64,000 nt of DNA from Methanobacterium sp. UBA375 (GCA_002495625.1 DAGC01000007.1:55695-119694); one strand, 5' to 3'; numbered from the stretch's first letter, positions 1 to 8,262 are shown. Notes: generated by a model from the letters alone, not told the origin. Made by a program: numbers and translations.

Positions 1-161
1 GTATAGAAAACTTATCATATTGTATAGGTGTCCAGGCAAATATTTATTTTGTGATTTGGTGAGTATCCGTTTGTTTAAAATAAAATGCATTGAAATTGTA
101 AAAAAAATTAAATTTTTTAATTTTTAATCATCTAAAAATATAAATCCAAAATATTTTGAAT

Positions 162-473
162 TTAGTAATCCCAAGTAATTTTCAATAGTATAATAAGTGC
201 AACTACTTGAATTACACTGCCTGTAACGAAGGAAACGTCTATTTGGGTATTGGTGAGAATGATAAATCCAATAGCGACAAAACTTTTTAATAAAAGCATC
301 AACGCGAATAGTATAAGTCCGACTGTAAATCCTATTTTTATCTGCCTGTAACTTTTAATGTAGAGATACAACAGCCCAGATAATAACCCTATGTTTACTA
401 CTTCTAAGATTATGGCTAAAATTTTAATTCCTGTATATCCGAATATTTCTAATGCCATTTTAATCACATTCAA
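162..473 (-). CDS. Small four-helix membrane protein, unknown function
   Basis: The 103-residue product is almost wholly hydrophobic, with about four predicted membrane helices and short polar turns. I recognise no family motif. Its start codon overlaps the stop codon of the upstream winged-helix regulator gene by four bases (ATGA), so the two are probably co-transcribed and translationally coupled. Small membrane proteins paired with ArsR-like regulators are often targets or sensory partners of that regulator, but this is inference from position only. Confidence 0.7.
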   Translation of the reverse strand: MNVIKMALEIFGYTGIKILAIILEVVNIGLLSGLLYLYIKSYRQIKIGFTVGLILFALMLLLKSFVAIGFIILTNTQIDVSFVTGSVIQVVALIILLKITWDY

Positions 474-769
474 TTATTTTTTTCTTCTTTTAACTGTTTC
501 CATATTTTTTCAAAATCAGGGTAATCTTTTTCCATGTTATCTGAGAGGAAATACATCTTACCATATTTTTGGCCAGCTGATTTTATTAACTTAGAATCTT
601 CTAAAATCTTGATGTGGTGTCTGATAGTTCTATAACTTAAATTTAACTCTTCTGTAAGCTGATTAGCGTTATATGGTCTCTCATTAAGTTTTTTAATAAT
701 TTTAGCACGATTTAACCCTCCCTTTGTACCGAGAATTAACCACCATAACACCTTATCCATACGAACCAC
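470..769 (-). CDS. ArsR-like winged-helix transcriptional regulator
   Basis: This 99-residue protein has a winged helix-turn-helix fold typical of the archaeal ArsR/HTH_20 group: a helix with NRAKIIKKL, then NANQLTEELNLSYRTIRHHI as the recognition helix and a beta-wing around GKMYFLS. It has no clustered cysteines, so it is unlikely to be a classical metal-sensing ArsR. It would bind DNA in the cytoplasm and probably controls its own operon with the membrane protein that overlaps its 3' end. The start may be the GTG at 769 or the ATG at 760; no strong ribosome binding site separates them. Confidence 0.8.
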   Translation of the reverse strand: MVRMDKVLWWLILGTKGGLNRAKIIKKLNERPYNANQLTEELNLSYRTIRHHIKILEDSKLIKSAGQKYGKMYFLSDNMEKDYPDFEKIWKQLKEEKNN

Positions 770-837
770 TATTGATGTAAAATTCTTTATCAGTTTTAAT
801 ATCTAATAGATCTAATACTTTATTTTATCCAATAAAA

Positions 838-1023
838 TCAACGAATAATCCCTGCTCTAGGCATTTCTCCAGGATCTTTTAAGTTTTCTCTGGAGGTGTA
901 TGAATCAGGGTTATCCAGAGGTCCTGAATAAGGTGCAGCATCCTCTCCCCAATCCTTTTGGACTAGTTTCTTGCTTAATAAACGTATTTTGCACTTTTGG
1001 TATTTTATTGGCCTTGAATTCAT
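838..1023 (-). CDS. Doubtful small ORF or gene remnant
   Basis: A 61-codon reading frame lies alone in the 329-base gap between the ArsR-like gene and the zinc-ribbon membrane protein. Its C-terminal half is polar and protein-like (KDWGEDAAPYSGP, then NPDSYTSRENLKDPGE), and the DNA there is richer in G+C than the flanks. No ribosome binding site precedes the ATG and I know no matching family. It could be the 3' remnant of a decayed gene. Apart from it I see nothing in this gap. Confidence 0.25.
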   Translation of the reverse strand: MNSRPIKYQKCKIRLLSKKLVQKDWGEDAAPYSGPLDNPDSYTSRENLKDPGEMPRAGIIR

Positions 1024-1098
1024 CCATTAATAATGCAAAGGCAATATTTTCTGATTTTAATTATCTAAATCATTTAATTTATCTTTTTGGCAATTTGA

Positions 1099-1824
1099 TT
1101 ATCTCCGTACTATTCTCGTTCTTATATACCCACCTATCCATCCGCAGACAGCCCCATTGATAACTCCCAATAGGGTAAAGGGTATTAAAAGGAGAAATGA
1201 ACTTGTGGTGATGCTTCCAAAAAAGAAGGAAATGGCACCGGTAATTACCGCATTTTTTGTTCCGATTATTTTGTCTTCAAATAGGTAGCCAACAGCCATA
1301 AGTAGTACAAAAGTTAATAGGTAAAAGATGCCCTGGGTAAATAACAAAATTAGAGTTATCGCTAATGCAAACGGAATCACGATAATCCATCGAATGTTAC
1401 GTAAGTTAAGCTCATTCATTATGGAATTTATAAATTCAGGCCCCATACCATAAGGTGTACCTTGAGGATTTCTATGTGGGTTTCTATAAACTTGGTTCCG
1501 GTTTCTTATATTGTACAACAAGTTCCCGAAGTGTTTATGGAAAAACTGGCTTAACCGGTTTTTTATATCCCCTGTAATGGAGAAAACGCTTCGTGTCTTG
1601 TCTTTCAGTACCTCGCTTTTTGTTGGTTTTCTCTTTATGGTGATGGGCTTCCAGCTGGGATCAACGATGTCTAAATTTTTCACGTACCTTACTTTACCAC
1701 CACAATCACATTCATTTATGAAATCCTTTGGAGACTCACCTGATTGCAGTTGGTAGTATCTTCTGCATTTACCACAAATTAAATATCCCACATAAACACC
1801 TGTAAATTTAATAATAGACCACAA
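1099..1824 (-). CDS. Zinc-ribbon membrane protein
   Basis: The 241-residue product begins with a four-cysteine zinc ribbon (residues about 17-45: ICGKCRRYYQLQSGES, then CDCGGKVRY), followed by a basic, polar linker and a C-terminal domain of about four membrane helices (residues about 140-235) rich in glycine. The ribbon is nearly the same module as the one at the C terminus of the HtpX protease encoded near 12.1 kb in this window. The ribbon should lie in the cytoplasm. The architecture resembles uncharacterised Methanobacteriales membrane proteins; I do not assign a function. The gene stands alone with an AT-rich promoter region upstream. Confidence 0.75.
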   Translation of the reverse strand: MWSIIKFTGVYVGYLICGKCRRYYQLQSGESPKDFINECDCGGKVRYVKNLDIVDPSWKPITIKRKPTKSEVLKDKTRSVFSITGDIKNRLSQFFHKHFGNLLYNIRNRNQVYRNPHRNPQGTPYGMGPEFINSIMNELNLRNIRWIIVIPFALAITLILLFTQGIFYLLTFVLLMAVGYLFEDKIIGTKNAVITGAISFFFGSITTSSFLLLIPFTLLGVINGAVCGWIGGYIRTRIVRR

Positions 1825-1967
1825 AATCTAATTTAAGGTTTATTATCTCTTCTGTTACTCATATTTAAATTTTTTAGGAAAAATAATGAATTTTATTGAT
1901 TTTAGCCCTCCCTGGAATAGCTTTGAATGGAGGCGGCTCCCACCACACCACCCCTAGTAGCTTGAAT

Positions 1968-1977
1968 CAAAAAAAAA
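1968..1977 (-). terminator. Possible poly-T terminator after the EctB-like gene
   Basis: A run of A on the plus strand, thus T in the minus-strand transcript, lies about 140 bases past the stop of the ectB-like gene. Archaeal RNA polymerase terminates at such T runs. The remaining 295-base gap (1825-2119) shows only AT-rich sequence, a GC-richer patch at about 1930-1965, and a short palindrome CATGT/ACATG near 2056. Confidence 0.35.
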
Positions 1978-2100
1978 TCAATATTACTTCCTCTTTTTGT
2001 TTTCCCATCAAGTACAGTTATAATTCTATCTACCCTATTGGGCTACAATGGTTCATGTGTTAACATGATTAAGGGACTTACTTAGAATTCAATCGACTGA

Positions 2101-2245
2101 TTGATGGACTCTTTCTGGTTCAAGATCTGATGGATTCCCTCTGATTCAACCTCTGGTTTATTGTGTCTTTTTGTTCCAGTTCCTGGTTGATGGATTCCCT
2201 ATGGTAAACCTGGTCGTGATTGAGTATCTGGTTGATGAATTCTTT
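2101..2245. repeat. Degenerate repeat at the 3' end of the ectB-like gene
   Basis: Units close to TTGATGGATTCCCTCTGGTT recur at about 2101, 2127, 2188 and, more weakly, 2232. The array spans the end of the coding region and runs a little past the stop codon, so it encodes the extra polar tail of the protein. The copies differ by a few bases and spacing is uneven. Confidence 0.6.
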
Positions 2246-3493
2246 TCGGTTGTAGACCTTGTATATAGCTTCTTCTACTATGTCCAGTCCCTCTTCGAGT
2301 ATTTCCTCCTCTATTACTAATGGTGGAAGGAACTTAATAACATCAGAGTCAGCACCGGATAGTTCAATTACCAATCCCTGTGAGAAGGCTTCAGCAGATA
2401 TATCACGGCAGATATTGGGTTCAGAAATTTGTAATCCATATATCAGGCCACGGCCACGTATATCCATATCTAGAGAGTTGTACTCCTTCGAAATAACTTT
2501 AAGTCTGTCCCTGATTAATTCTTCTTTGTTATATATCTCCCGGGACAGGTTATCATCTTCCCAATAACTCTTTAATAGATTGGAAGCTGCGATAAAGGCC
2601 AGGTTATTTCCTCGGAAGGTTCCTGAATGCTGTCCTGGCTTCCATTGGTCCAGTTCTGATTTCATGAGTACCACCGAGAGTGGTAGGCCTCCTCCAATGG
2701 ATTTAGATAGGGTGATGATGTCTGGACTTATCCCTGCATCTTCAAAACTGAAGAATGATCCCGTACGGCCATTACCCACCTGGATATCATCAACGATAAG
2801 TAATATATCGTATTCACGGCATAGCTTCTCTATCTCCTTAAGCCACCTTTTGGAGGCAACGTTGACACCTCCTTCTGCTTGCACCGTCTCCATGATTATG
2901 GCTGCCGGGAGATCCAGTCCACTGCTTTTATCCTCCAGCAGCTGTCTCAGGTAACCGGCGGTGTCCACTTCATCACCGAAGTAGCTATCGAAGGGGACGA
3001 ATGTCACGTCGGTCCGGTTGATGAAAGACTCCTCTCTGTAGAATTGGTTGGCGGTGGCAGACATGGAACCCATGGTCATACCATGAAAGGCGTTGGTGAA
3101 TGCAATTACATTCGACCTGCCTTTGACCATCCTGGCAAGTTTCAATGCTGTTTCAACTGCATCGGTACCTGTTGGTCCGCAGAACTGGAACTTATATTCC
3201 ATGTGGCGTGGTTCGAGGATGGTGTCATTGAAGCTTTCAATGAATTCCCTTTTGGCCGTGGTAGCAATGTCCAGTCCATGTACCAGTCCATCCTCCTTTA
3301 AATATTTAATCAGGGCCTTTGACACAACCGGGTTGTTGTGCCCATAATTTAAGGTTCCGGCACCTGCAAAAAAATCTATGTATTCATTTCCATGTTCATC
3401 ATATAATTTCGATCCCTTAGCAGTTTTAAATACCGCAGGAAAACTACGTACATAACTCCTAACTTCTGATTCCAATTTTTTAAACGTTTCCAT
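2120..3493 (-). CDS. ectB: Diaminobutyrate--2-oxoglutarate aminotransferase (EctB type)
   Basis: A class III PLP-dependent aminotransferase of 457 residues. Residues 1-410 match the EctB family, which makes L-2,4-diaminobutyrate from aspartate semialdehyde and glutamate in ectoine synthesis. Visible landmarks are GPTGTDAVETALKLAR (cofactor phosphate binding), FHGMTMGSMS, the PLP-contacting LLIVDDIQVGNGRTG (Asp235 or 236) and TLSKSIGGGLP with Lys264 as the probable Schiff-base lysine. No ectA or ectC lies next to it, so ectoine itself may not be the product; a diaminobutyrate or another omega-amino acid role is possible. The last 45 residues are a polar, repetitive tail (ESINQ-like units) absent from normal EctB and encoded by a degenerate DNA repeat. 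Confidence 0.8.
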   Translation of the reverse strand: METFKKLESEVRSYVRSFPAVFKTAKGSKLYDEHGNEYIDFFAGAGTLNYGHNNPVVSKALIKYLKEDGLVHGLDIATTAKREFIESFNDTILEPRHMEYKFQFCGPTGTDAVETALKLARMVKGRSNVIAFTNAFHGMTMGSMSATANQFYREESFINRTDVTFVPFDSYFGDEVDTAGYLRQLLEDKSSGLDLPAAIIMETVQAEGGVNVASKRWLKEIEKLCREYDILLIVDDIQVGNGRTGSFFSFEDAGISPDIITLSKSIGGGLPLSVVLMKSELDQWKPGQHSGTFRGNNLAFIAASNLLKSYWEDDNLSREIYNKEELIRDRLKVISKEYNSLDMDIRGRGLIYGLQISEPNICRDISAEAFSQGLVIELSGADSDVIKFLPPLVIEEEILEEGLDIVEEAIYKVYNRKEFINQILNHDQVYHRESINQELEQKDTINQRLNQRESIRS

Positions 3494-3674
3494 ATAATCT
3501 TCCCTCTTTGAATAAACTCATTATAAAAAAAGAAATTTTCCTACAATGGATCGGTTCCTGGATGTAATCCATTTTTTTTAGTTCTCCTTTCATTGAACGT
3601 GAAATTGTTCAAATCAAGGTTCTATTATAAAAAGAGAATATATAAGTAGTTATTTCAAAATTTTTGTAAAATTT

Positions 3675-3857
3675 GTGGTAAATTATACCAAATTTACCAA
3701 TATTAAAAAGAACCCTAATTTAAGAATTGTACTTGAAACAATGGAATTATCTTTAGATGAGCTTAGAAACTTGCGTAATAAAAGCATTCATCAATTTTTA
3801 CCTAAGACCGGGTTTACATTTTACGCCAGGCATTTATGGATGGGATCTATTCCTTAA
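3675..3857 (+). CDS. Doubtful 60-codon ORF
   Basis: A GTG-started frame in the 632-base gap between the ectB-like gene and the VOC pseudogene. The central part (METMELSLDEL-like, amphipathic) could be helical, but there is no ribosome binding site and no recognised family. An AT-rich TATA-like stretch (TATATAAG) lies about 30 bases upstream. It may be a chance frame or a relic. The rest of this gap holds the ectB promoter side, a T-rich tract and the structured element described separately. Confidence 0.2.
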   Translation: MVNYTKFTNIKKNPNLRIVLETMELSLDELRNLRNKSIHQFLPKTGFTFYARHLWMGSIP

Positions 3858-3909
3858 AACAATTACATCAGTCATCAAAGAATTAAATAAATTAATGTAA
3901 AAAAGACAA

Positions 3910-3927
3910 TTATTTTTCTTTTTTTTA
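3910..3927 (+). terminator. T-rich tract
   Basis: A T-rich run (TTATTTTTCTTTTTTTTA) on the plus strand, of the kind that ends archaeal transcripts. It lies just upstream of the structured element at 3940-4065 and would insulate that element from upstream transcription. Confidence 0.35.
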
Positions 3928-3939
3928 AATGAAGAATTA

Positions 3940-4066
3940 GAGCACCATTCTTGAAATGTAAGCGGATGTAGCTGATCCATGGCTGAGACTTTCAATGAAT
4001 AGAAAAAGCCCAGCACCGGACAGACTGCCTGTTTTTGGTTTGCTCGGGGAGGAAAGGGTATACTCC
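3940..4066 (+). ncRNA. Structured leader or small RNA candidate, copy 1
   Basis: This stretch is much richer in G+C than its surroundings and shares an ordered set of short blocks with 5704-5820: TTCAATGA, then an A-rich spacer ending in CCC, CACC, GGAnAGACTnCCT, GGTTTGCTCGGGG and AAAGGGTA. Within it CCG..AGAC can pair with GTTT.CTCGG, forming a stem around a variable loop. It ends about 60 bases before the ATG of the VOC pseudogene, the position of a leader riboswitch. I cannot assign it to a known RNA family. Confidence 0.5.
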
Positions 4067-4125
4067 AAAAATTATTAGCATCATATTGAACATAATTATT
4101 AAATACCATATAGGGGGTGAGTAAC

Positions 4126-4532
4126 ATGGATGGTTTAAGAGGAATTGCGACTGTCAATATTTGGTCAGAAGATGTGGAGAAAGCAAAAGAGTGGTATTCA
4201 AAGGTATTGGGTTTTGAGCCGTACTTTGATAGTAAAGGTGAAGATGGTAAGTTGGCATATACTGAATCAGAGTAGGTGACTCTGAAACAGAATGGGGGAT
4301 CATGGATAAGAAATTCGCACCAGTTAAAAATGTCAAAGGTGGCGCAGTCATTTACTGGCACGTGGATGATTTAGATAAAACCATAGAGAAATTTGTATCT
4401 GAAAATGCTGTTCTAATCGAAGAACCGGTTGAGAGGGGACATGATTTTGTCACGGCGATTTTAGAAGACCCATTTGGAAATACCATTGGATTAATGTATA
4501 ATCCTCACTACAAAGAGATCATAAATAAATAA
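4126..4532 (+). pseudogene. Frameshifted VOC (glyoxalase/bleomycin resistance) family protein
   Basis: Translation from the ATG at 4126, which has a good ribosome binding site (GGGGGTGAG), gives a typical VOC start: an IATVNIWSEDVEKAKEWYSKVLGFEPYF-like beta-alpha unit. It stops at the TAG at 4273. The rest of the fold continues in another frame from about 4266 (IRVGDSETEWGI, then DKKFAP and GAVIYWHVDDLDK) to the stop at 4532, ending with DPFGNTIGLMYNP. Together they form one complete VOC domain of normal length (about 130 residues), so a small deletion or frameshift near 4260-4272 has broken the gene. Such proteins bind a metal and small substrates; the specific role is unknown. Confidence 0.8.
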
Positions 4533-4608
4533 AAAATATTTAATCCACAATAAACATCTTCCCCTTTTTATCTTTTACCGCATAAGCTGTTTTTATAACC
4601 CTCTGTTT

Positions 4609-4629
4609 ATAAAAATTATAAATTTTTAT
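4609..4629. promoter_or_regulatory. Perfect palindrome in the hemerythrin promoter
   Basis: ATAAAAATT and AATTTTTAT form a perfect nine-base inverted repeat with a three-base spacer, about 50 bases before the hemerythrin-like gene, overlapping or adjoining the likely TATA region. It could be an operator for a dimeric repressor, but low complexity makes chance possible. Confidence 0.35.
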
Positions 4630-4676
4630 TTTAACAAATATTTAGTACATAATCTGGAAATAATAGGAGGTCTTGA

Positions 4677-5348
4677 ATGTCTAATGAAAATCGACCTAAC
4701 ATAGGGGAGGACTATATCCGTTTTCACAGGGCTATGACTCGTGGTCTGGCCGTGTCCATTCAGAATATTAATGAGTTTTTGAAGATCGGTGCAGTGGAGG
4801 TATTATATCGTGATGGTTTCCTTAAATATGTTCAGTGCTTTTCATCGGTCTCACATGGGCATCATCTAGTTGAAGATGAGAAGATATTCCCTTACTTCAG
4901 GGACAAATTACCGGAAGTACCGTATGAACGGTTGATATCTGAACACAACATATTAAAAGGTGGATTGCAGGAAATAAATACTGGACTTGACAATTTAAGG
5001 GCAGGAAATGACGATCTGAACTCATTAAAACTTCTAAAATCAGGTTTTGATAAGATAGATCAGATCTGGTATCCACATATTGAGATTGAGAATACACAGT
5101 TATATGGACGAGTAGGGAGTTTGAAAATCGATCCCGAAGAGATGATCAGGCTACAAAAAGAGTTAGTAGAATTTTTTCAAGAGCACACCGGCCCTGAATA
5201 CTTGATGGGACCATTCGTTTTATACAACTTATCACCCGAAGATCGTGCAATAGCTGCCCAGGGATTACCAGATATGGTAATGAAACAACTAATACCCATA
5301 GAATGGAAAGATAAATGGGCACCAATGCAACCATTCCTACTTGAATAA
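4677..5348 (+). CDS. Hemerythrin-like (HHE) domain protein
   Basis: A 223-residue soluble protein whose N-terminal 150 residues carry the HHE cation-binding pattern: FHRAMTRG, HGHHLVEDEKIFPYF, ISEHNILKGGL and HIEIENTQLYG supply the histidine and acidic ligands for a non-haem di-iron site in a four-helix bundle. In anaerobes such proteins bind or sense oxygen, NO or iron. The C-terminal part (residues about 155-223) is a conserved extension. Ribosome binding site AGGAGG sits just before the ATG. It stands near katG and the Fur-like regulator, consistent with oxygen or iron handling, though it has its own promoter. Confidence 0.85.
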   Translation: MSNENRPNIGEDYIRFHRAMTRGLAVSIQNINEFLKIGAVEVLYRDGFLKYVQCFSSVSHGHHLVEDEKIFPYFRDKLPEVPYERLISEHNILKGGLQEINTGLDNLRAGNDDLNSLKLLKSGFDKIDQIWYPHIEIENTQLYGRVGSLKIDPEEMIRLQKELVEFFQEHTGPEYLMGPFVLYNLSPEDRAIAAQGLPDMVMKQLIPIEWKDKWAPMQPFLLE

Positions 5349-5433
5349 ACCAGTATTGATGTTAATTTATATTGGATGACTATTAATAGTTGGATTTTTC
5401 ATCATCTAACAAAATTAAGAGGGGGTATTTATC

Positions 5434-5658
5434 TTGGAATTACCTATTGCTCCGGTGGGAAGGATAATAAAAAATGCCGGTGCTCCCAGAATAAGTAAAG
5501 ATGCTAAAGTTGCTCTAGCTAAAATTTTAGAAGATAAAGGTTTAGAAGTTGCTACAGATGCCATTCGGTTAGCCAAGCACTCTGGTAGGAAAACTGTTAT
5601 GAAAAGAGACGTGGATTCCGCGGTCAATGACATTTTTTATACTTATCATTTTCCATGA
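5434..5658 (+). CDS. Archaeal histone (HMf family)
   Basis: A 74-residue histone-fold protein starting MELPIAPVGRIIKNAGA, the classical HMf N terminus, with the RISKDAKVALAKIL first helix pair, KRDVDSAVNDI near the end and no tails. It packs DNA as dimers and longer polymers. The start codon is TTG, supported by the AGGGGG ribosome binding site eight bases upstream and by alignment with HMf. It is a single-gene unit; the last residues (FYTYHFP) are slightly longer than usual. Confidence 0.95.
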   Translation: MELPIAPVGRIIKNAGAPRISKDAKVALAKILEDKGLEVATDAIRLAKHSGRKTVMKRDVDSAVNDIFYTYHFP

Positions 5659-5703
5659 AAAATGTTCAATCTCCCAGACTATTTATAATACTATATCATC
5701 ATT

Positions 5704-5820
5704 TGACTGGTGCTAGGTCCTCTAAAAGACTTAACTAAGCTTCAATGACTGGGAGAAACCCGTCACCCGGATAGACTACCTTCTGCAAGTTTACTCGGGG
5801 GATAAAGGGTAACTACCAGT
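5704..5820 (+). ncRNA. Structured leader or small RNA candidate, copy 2
   Basis: Second copy of the element seen at 3940-4066. It is bounded by ACTGGT (5706) and ACCAGT (5815), which are perfect complements and would close the structure. Inside are a GGG-AGAAA-CCC hairpin (5751-5762) and the shared stem CCG..AGAC / GTTT.CTCGG. A TATA box (TTTATAATA, about 5681) sits 25-30 bases upstream, so transcription could begin at its 5' edge. It lies in the 330-base gap before the PAS kinase gene; the remaining 170 bases are AT-rich leader with no other signal seen. Confidence 0.5.
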
Positions 5821-5988
5821 GAACTAATGAGTTTATGCAGCGAAACCAATTTTTAATTTTTATTCATTTTATAAGTGATTAATCAAGAAAATAGAATATT
5901 AACAAATATTTAATCAATCCTATTCTTTAAGGAAATATTTATTCTTTAAAATCAAAAATATATACAAAAATTTTCGTGTGTTTTTGAA

Positions 5989-8262
5989 ATGGATTCTGAT
6001 AATCAATTCAGGATGAAGGTGTTTGAAGAAGCTTTAAGGGAAAATAAAGAGTATTTTCGTCTATTTGTGGATGCCAGTTTAGATGTAGTGTATTGTATGA
6101 GTCCTGATTGGACCGAGATGCATCAATTGCACGGCCGGGAATTTATCCCAGATACCTGGAACCCAAGTGAGACTTGGATGGATAAATATATTCATCCAGA
6201 TGACCAGGCTCATATCCAAGAAGTCATTAAGAAAGCTATTCATAATAAAACTGTCTTTGAGATGGAACATCGTATCCTGCAAGCGGATGGCACCATAGGA
6301 TGGATACATTCACGAGCAGTTCCGGTTTTGGATGAAAATGGTGAAATTATGGAATGGTTTGGAACTGCAAGGGATATAACAGAGCAAAAAAAGGATGAAG
6401 AAGAATTAGAGTTTCAGGCTGATCTTTTAACCAATGTTAATAGTGCATTGACAGCGGTAGATGAAAATTACATTGTAACCTATTGGAATAATGCGGCTGA
6501 GCAGCTATTTGGCTGGAGTAAAGAAGAAGTAATGGGTAAACACTCCAAAGGCATATTCCAAACCAAAGTACCCGACTCATCACGAGAAGAAGCTATAAAA
6601 AAGATGTTAAAAGAAGATCATTACGATGGTGAAGTATATTATAAACACAAAAATGGAAACTATATCCTAACCCATGTTTGTTCTACAGTCCTAAAAGACA
6701 TAAACGGCAAATTTAAAGGCAGCGTAACTTCTTTCCAGGATATAACCAAGCGTAAAAATACTGAAGATGCATTAAGGGAGAGTGAGGAGAAGTACCGGTT
6801 GATCGTTGACACGGCATACGAAGGCATAGTGATTGCAGACCCAGACGGTACCTACACCTACGTCAACCAGCGCATGGCCGACATGCTGGGCTACTCCATC
6901 GATGAGATCCTTGGAAAGTCAGGTAATGATTTCATTTTTGACGATTTTTTACCAGTTGTCCAGGAGATCCGCACGGGACTAGTGGAAGGCCACTCCATCC
7001 AGGGCGAGTTCAAGTACCGCCGTAAGGATGGCTCTGCACTGTGGACAGCATACAATTCGACTACAGTGTATGATGAAGAGGGGAGGCACATCGCGAATAT
7101 CGGCATGCACACCGACATCACCGAGCGGAAGAAAGCTGAAAAGGCGCTCCAGGAAAGTGAAAAACATTACAGCGAAATTGTGGAGACAGCTGAAGAGGGT
7201 ATTGCTGTCCATGAACCGGATGGAACCATTACCTACGTTAACCAGCGCATGGTTGATATGCTTGGTTACTCGCGCGAGGAGCTGATAGGAAGCTTAAGCA
7301 CTGATTTTGTTGATGATGAAGAAAAGAAATTAGTTATTCAGACGCGCAAGGACTTAAAATATGATGGCAGTTTTACCAGGGAAAGGAAGATGTCCTGTAA
7401 GGATGGTTCGACTCTGTGGACACTGACCAACCTTACTCCGCGACGGGATAGCGCAGGAAATTTCATTGGTTATCTGGCGATGCATACCGATATCACCGAG
7501 CGGAAGAAAGCCGAAGAAAAACTCAAGGAAAGTGAAGGCCGTTTCCACTCCCTGTATGAGGAACAAAAACGACTTACCGATGAATTAAAAAGTTCAAACA
7601 AGGAATTGGAACAGTTTGCCTATGTGGCTTCCCATGATTTACAGGAGCCTCTTCGTATGGTTGCTAGTTTCACCCAATTATTAGAAATGCAATATAAGGA
7701 TAAGTTGGACGACAGAGGTCTTGAGTATATTGCATTTGCGGTGGACGGTGCTAAGAGGATGCAGGAGCTCATCAATGACCTTTTAGTTTTCTCCCGAGTA
7801 ACCAGTAAAACTGATGGATTCAAACCAGCGGATATGTGTAAGGTGTATGATGAGGTTCTATTTAACCTGGAAATAGTTATCGAAGAAAATGATGCAGTCA
7901 TCATCAGAGACCCCTTACCAGTTATTTTCGCTGATTATTCGCAGATGGTACAGATATTCCAGAACCTCATTGGTAACGCTGTTAAATATAGAAGTGAAAA
8001 AACGCCGAATATACACATTTCTATAGGGGCGAAAGATAATTATTGGCTTTTTTCTGTTAAGGATAATGGAATAGGAATAGAACCAGAATTCACCGATAAA
8101 ATATTCGATATATTCAGAAGACTACACACCAACGATGAATACGAAGGAACCGGCATCGGACTTGCCATTACCAAAAGAATAGTAGAAAGGCATGGTGGTA
8201 AAATTTGGGTAGAATCAGAACCTGGCCAAGGATCAACCTTCTATTTCACAATCCCTAAATAA
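5989..8262 (+). CDS. Multi-PAS sensor histidine kinase
   Basis: A 757-residue cytoplasmic kinase with no membrane helices. Four PAS/PAC units lie at about residues 22-135, 140-258, 265-389 and 390-514, followed by a coiled coil, a HisKA domain with the phosphoacceptor His549 (ASHDLQEPLR), and a HATPase domain with N box QNLIGNAVKYR, G1 box DNGIGIEPEF and G2 box GTGIGLAITKRIVERHGG. It should autophosphorylate in response to an internal cue (redox, gas or small ligand; no haem or flavin ligand is evident). PAS units 3 and 4 are encoded by two 375-base repeats that are richer in G+C than the rest of the gene. No response regulator is adjacent; the nearest stand-alone receiver is at 22.2 kb. Confidence 0.9.
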   Translation: MDSDNQFRMKVFEEALRENKEYFRLFVDASLDVVYCMSPDWTEMHQLHGREFIPDTWNPSETWMDKYIHPDDQAHIQEVIKKAIHNKTVFEMEHRILQADGTIGWIHSRAVPVLDENGEIMEWFGTARDITEQKKDEEELEFQADLLTNVNSALTAVDENYIVTYWNNAAEQLFGWSKEEVMGKHSKGIFQTKVPDSSREEAIKKMLKEDHYDGEVYYKHKNGNYILTHVCSTVLKDINGKFKGSVTSFQDITKRKNTEDALRESEEKYRLIVDTAYEGIVIADPDGTYTYVNQRMADMLGYSIDEILGKSGNDFIFDDFLPVVQEIRTGLVEGHSIQGEFKYRRKDGSALWTAYNSTTVYDEEGRHIANIGMHTDITERKKAEKALQESEKHYSEIVETAEEGIAVHEPDGTITYVNQRMVDMLGYSREELIGSLSTDFVDDEEKKLVIQTRKDLKYDGSFTRERKMSCKDGSTLWTLTNLTPRRDSAGNFIGYLAMHTDITERKKAEEKLKESEGRFHSLYEEQKRLTDELKSSNKELEQFAYVASHDLQEPLRMVASFTQLLEMQYKDKLDDRGLEYIAFAVDGAKRMQELINDLLVFSRVTSKTDGFKPADMCKVYDEVLFNLEIVIEENDAVIIRDPLPVIFADYSQMVQIFQNLIGNAVKYRSEKTPNIHISIGAKDNYWLFSVKDNGIGIEPEFTDKIFDIFRRLHTNDEYEGTGIGLAITKRIVERHGGKIWVESEPGQGSTFYFTIPK

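Noticed and set aside
900..1160. 86-codon plus-strand frame
   Set aside because: It overlaps the 5'-distal part of the membrane protein gene on the other strand, has no ribosome binding site and an arbitrary hydrophobic composition.
3834..4361. 175-codon minus-strand frame opposite the VOC pseudogene
   Set aside because: It is antisense to a recognisable VOC domain and to the structured element; composition is rich in Ser, Pro and Phe as expected of a shadow frame.
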